NCBI GenBank assembly: GCA_015068175.1
Contig: SVLA01000093.1
Coordinates: 1-7,868 of the forward strand
Length of the DNA stretch: 7,868 bases
From: Oscillospiraceae bacterium
Lineage (GTDB): Bacteria; Bacillota_A; Clostridia; Oscillospirales; Oscillospiraceae
Reading direction: 5' to 3'
A program made the translations under genes and the position numbers. The notes beneath the pieces were generated by a model that saw nothing but the letters and a program-made list of their open reading frames with translations, made no database searches and had not been told where the DNA came from. Positions 6,142-7,868 of this stretch are shown here, one piece after another. Position 1 is the stretch's first letter. The number at the start of each line of letters is the position of its first letter.

Positions 6142-7690
6142 ACTTTTTGGATCTTTTCCATAGCTGCCGGCGAAGCTGTTTCTTCGCCAGGGTCCATTGC
6201 TGCTGGTAGTAACGGGTGAAAGCCTTGTATTGGGCCTCCAGCCGGGAGAAGGATTCCCGGGTGTCAAACACTTCCGCCAGGTCTTCGTTTCCTTCTGCAA
6301 GGTCCCTGGCCCGGAGTTTTCCCTGGGCCAGGGCCAGTTCTTCGGCCAAGGCGCCATAGGCGGATTGGTATTCCTGCTTCAGCTTGGCCACGGTGGCCGT
6401 GTGCTGGGTCTGGAGGGCCTTTTGCCGGGCATCGAAATCGGCCTGCTGCCGCTGGGTGTTTTCCTGGAGTTGGGCATTGCTGTGGCTCAACCGGCGGTTT
6501 TCGTCCTCTGCCCGACGCAGCTTTTCGCCCAGGGTAATGTTTTCTGCCTGGACGGCTTCCAATTCCTGTTGGAGCTGTTTCTGCAGATCCTGCCGGAGGG
6601 CCAGGGCCGCCATGTTCTTCTCAAGCTGGCCGTTGCGCTGCTCCAGGGCCAGGATGTAGGAGAGGGCAGGACCCTCCAAATCCCCGACCCGCTGTTTCAG
6701 GGCGGCCAGGAGGGCCTTTTTCTCTTCCTCAGCGGCGGCTTTCCGGCGCTCTTCTTCCTCCAAGAACCGGCGGTCCAGTTCTTCTTCCATACCGCCGTGA
6801 CGGTAGGAAAGATAGGAGGTCAAATTTTGCAGCGCGTGGAGGTGGGCCAGCAGTTCCGGCGTGCATCGGCCGCTGCTGCGATGGCGCTCCACCTGCTCAA
6901 AACCGTCGGTGCTGTAGGCGAACAGATAGGAGTACAGCTCAAAAGCAGCCTGGAAATTGGGATCGTGGAGCAGGACATTGGTCCGGGTAATGGGCGGCTT
7001 GAGCATGGGGGCGGCGGAGACTTCCTTCATCAGGTCCGTGCGCAGAAGCAGGTCGGTGGCCTGCATAATGGTCATCATGCGCCGGAGGGCTTCTTCCGTG
7101 GCCGGATTTTGAACGCCCTCCATATCCGTGGTACGTTCGCTGTGGCGAAGCTCGAACCGGCCGTTCCGGGTGTGGCTGTGGATCTCCTGCTCCAGGCCGA
7201 TCTCGGAAGAAAAGGCGGAGCGAAGCTGCAGTACCTTCCGGTGGCGCAGTTCCACGAAGTCCTGCAGATAGCGCAGGAGCATATACAAAAATCGATTTTC
7301 GTACACGGCATAGGTGCCGATGTTTTCCGTCACATGGAGATGGTCGGGGATCAGATCGTCCCCCTCCTGGGGTTTGCGGGTGATGAGCTCGCTGTGGCGG
7401 GCCAAATGTTCCACAGAGGACCGGGACACCTGCCGCACCTTCTCGATGGGGACTGTTTCGCCCTGACGGAGAATGAACTGGCGATTTTCCCGTACGGCAT
7501 TTTCAATAAAGGGCAGGGCCTTCTCGATCTGCTCGATCCAGTCGGTATTCACGGTGCAGTCCGTCAGCACCGCGTCGAAATGGGCCTCCCGGGTTGCGGC
7601 ATGGAGGTCATGGGAAACCGCAGAGCCGTCTAACTCCTTCAGGTAGGCCAAAAAGGCCCGGTGCTGCAGATCCAGCCAATTGCTGTTCAT
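6140..7690 (-). CDS. DUF2357-domain protein with long C-terminal coiled coil, no visible nuclease domain
   Basis: 516 residues. The N-terminal half resembles DUF2357 proteins, the McrC-like partners of McrB-type ATPases: W51-I-E with EKALPFIENAVR (56-67), a segment ETVPIEKVRQVSRSSVEHLARHS (about 78-100), the ENRF signature at 131-134 followed by a hydrophobic helix, and RTNVLLHDPNF at 236-246. Family members usually continue into a PD-(D/E)XK nuclease; here residues about 300-465 are instead charged heptad-like sequence rich in E, K, Q, L and A, predicted coiled coil, ending in a basic tail (KKQLRRQLWKRSKK). No signal peptide or membrane helix is visible, so it should be cytosolic. The start is supported by AGGAGG at 7706-7701, ten bases upstream. 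Its stop overlaps the ribosome binding site of the AAA+ gene that follows, which suggests coupled synthesis of two partners. Role inferred: adaptor or regulator of the ATPase ring. The DUF2357 assignment is from recalled motifs, not a profile search. Confidence 0.8.
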   Translation of the reverse strand: MNSNWLDLQHRAFLAYLKELDGSAVSHDLHAATREAHFDAVLTDCTVNTDWIEQIEKALPFIENAVRENRQFILRQGETVPIEKVRQVSRSSVEHLARHSELITRKPQEGDDLIPDHLHVTENIGTYAVYENRFLYMLLRYLQDFVELRHRKVLQLRSAFSSEIGLEQEIHSHTRNGRFELRHSERTTDMEGVQNPATEEALRRMMTIMQATDLLLRTDLMKEVSAAPMLKPPITRTNVLLHDPNFQAAFELYSYLFAYSTDGFEQVERHRSSGRCTPELLAHLHALQNLTSYLSYRHGGMEEELDRRFLEEEERRKAAAEEEKKALLAALKQRVGDLEGPALSYILALEQRNGQLEKNMAALALRQDLQKQLQQELEAVQAENITLGEKLRRAEDENRRLSHSNAQLQENTQRQQADFDARQKALQTQHTATVAKLKQEYQSAYGALAEELALAQGKLRARDLAEGNEDLAEVFDTRESFSRLEAQYKAFTRYYQQQWTLAKKQLRRQLWKRSKK

Positions 7691-7700
7691 AAAGGATCAC

Positions 7701-7706
7701 CCTCCT
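7701..7706 (-). promoter_or_regulatory. Ribosome binding site of the DUF2357 gene
   Basis: AGGAGG followed by ten bases to the ATG at 7690, a slightly long spacer. The 36-bp gap from the preceding stop (7727) shows no promoter-like pair or terminator, supporting read-through from the upstream AAA+ gene. Confidence 0.7.
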
Positions 7707-7726
7707 TTTGGTGGGATCAGGATGGG

Positions 7727-7868
7727 TCAAACGCTTTTGTGAAGTGCTGTGAGGAATGCCTGGCTTTGGGGCAGGGCGTTTTTGCCGAAGAGATCATCCA
7801 GAGTCGCCAGGAGGCCGGGGATCTCGGATTTGAGGAGGATGGGGCTCTGCTGTTCCAGCTTCCGCAGG
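7727..7868 (-). CDS. C-terminal end of a second McrB-type AAA+ ATPase (5' part lies beyond the window)
   Basis: An open frame enters at the right edge and runs to a TGA at 7729-7727, giving 46 residues. The first 37 complete residues, LRKLEQQSPILL through NALPQSQA, are identical to residues 404-439 region of the complete AAA+ protein encoded at 4781-6127, down to every synonymous base. After that the tails differ: this one ends FLTALHKSV, the other YLLRLQRNS. The stop lies 36 bp before the start of the DUF2357 gene, so it looks like the preceding gene of the same operon. The frame and stop are seen directly. That the missing part is a full AAA+ domain is inferred from the identical C-terminus. 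It could instead be a C-terminal fragment left by recombination, or an assembly artefact, since the identity stops only because the window does. Confidence 0.7.
   Translation of the reverse strand, partial: LRKLEQQSPILLKSEIPGLLATLDDLFGKNALPQSQAFLTALHKSV
7756..7868. repeat. 113-bp exact direct repeat, copy 2 (window edge)
   Basis: Second copy in the same orientation, running up to the last base of the window. It encodes the same peptide in the partial AAA+ gene. The true length of the repeat is unknown because the sequence ends inside it. Confidence 0.97.

Noticed and set aside
118..7633. Long plus-strand open frames (up to about 520 codons, at 118-1689, 1741-2562, 2596-3234, 3596-4543, 4820-6163 and 6197-7633)
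   Set aside because: They are antisense to the five minus-strand genes, encode glycine/valine-rich low-information sequence without domains, and reflect high GC leaving few stops. None has convincing family motifs.
4781..7690. Ordinary McrBC restriction system
   Set aside because: No nuclease domain or DNA-binding head is visible, the MNxxDR motif is absent and the ATPase is membrane-anchored.
4810..7868. Insertion sequence or transposon ends for the 113-bp repeat
   Set aside because: The repeat is direct, wholly coding at the same place in two homologous genes, and there is no transposase between the copies.

Overview
The window is one strand-coherent cluster: every gene I can support lies on the minus strand and is read from right to left. 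It is GC-rich, all starts have strong AGGAGG-type ribosome binding sites, and the genes are packed with gaps of 12 to 36 bp. A surface protein built from YDG repeats and carrying a transglutaminase fold points to a low-GC-lineage relative with raised GC, most likely a gut Clostridia member such as an Oscillospiraceae-like organism. That assignment is an inference from style; there is no rRNA or marker gene here.

In transcription order the layout is: (1) 7868-7727, the last 46 codons of an AAA+ ATPase gene cut by the window edge; (2) 7690-6140, a 516-aa protein with a DUF2357-type N-terminal half and a long coiled coil in place of the usual nuclease; (3) 6127-4781, a complete 448-aa McrB-type AAA+ ATPase with two N-terminal membrane segments; (4) 4759-3359, a 466-aa membrane-anchored protein made of five YDG-type repeats; (5) 3336-121, a 1071-aa membrane-anchored protein with six YDG-type repeats, two divergent repeats and a transglutaminase-like domain inserted before the last two. 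Two hairpins follow at 113-48, the second a textbook intrinsic terminator on the minus strand. A strong extended -10 promoter element at 38-30 points out of the window.

The genes appear to form one operon whose products span the membrane. A cytosolic AAA+ ring tethered to the membrane and a coiled-coil DUF2357 partner lie inside, and two repeat proteins, one an enzyme, lie outside. AAA+ McrB plus DUF2357 normally suggests a type IV restriction-like pair, but here the nuclease and the GTP-specificity motif are both missing and the pair is joined to surface proteins. The arrangement resembles MoxR-DUF58-transglutaminase operons in logic, with different parts. I do not know a described system with this composition. 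A second notable point is a 113-bp perfect direct repeat shared by the two AAA genes and ending exactly at the window edge.
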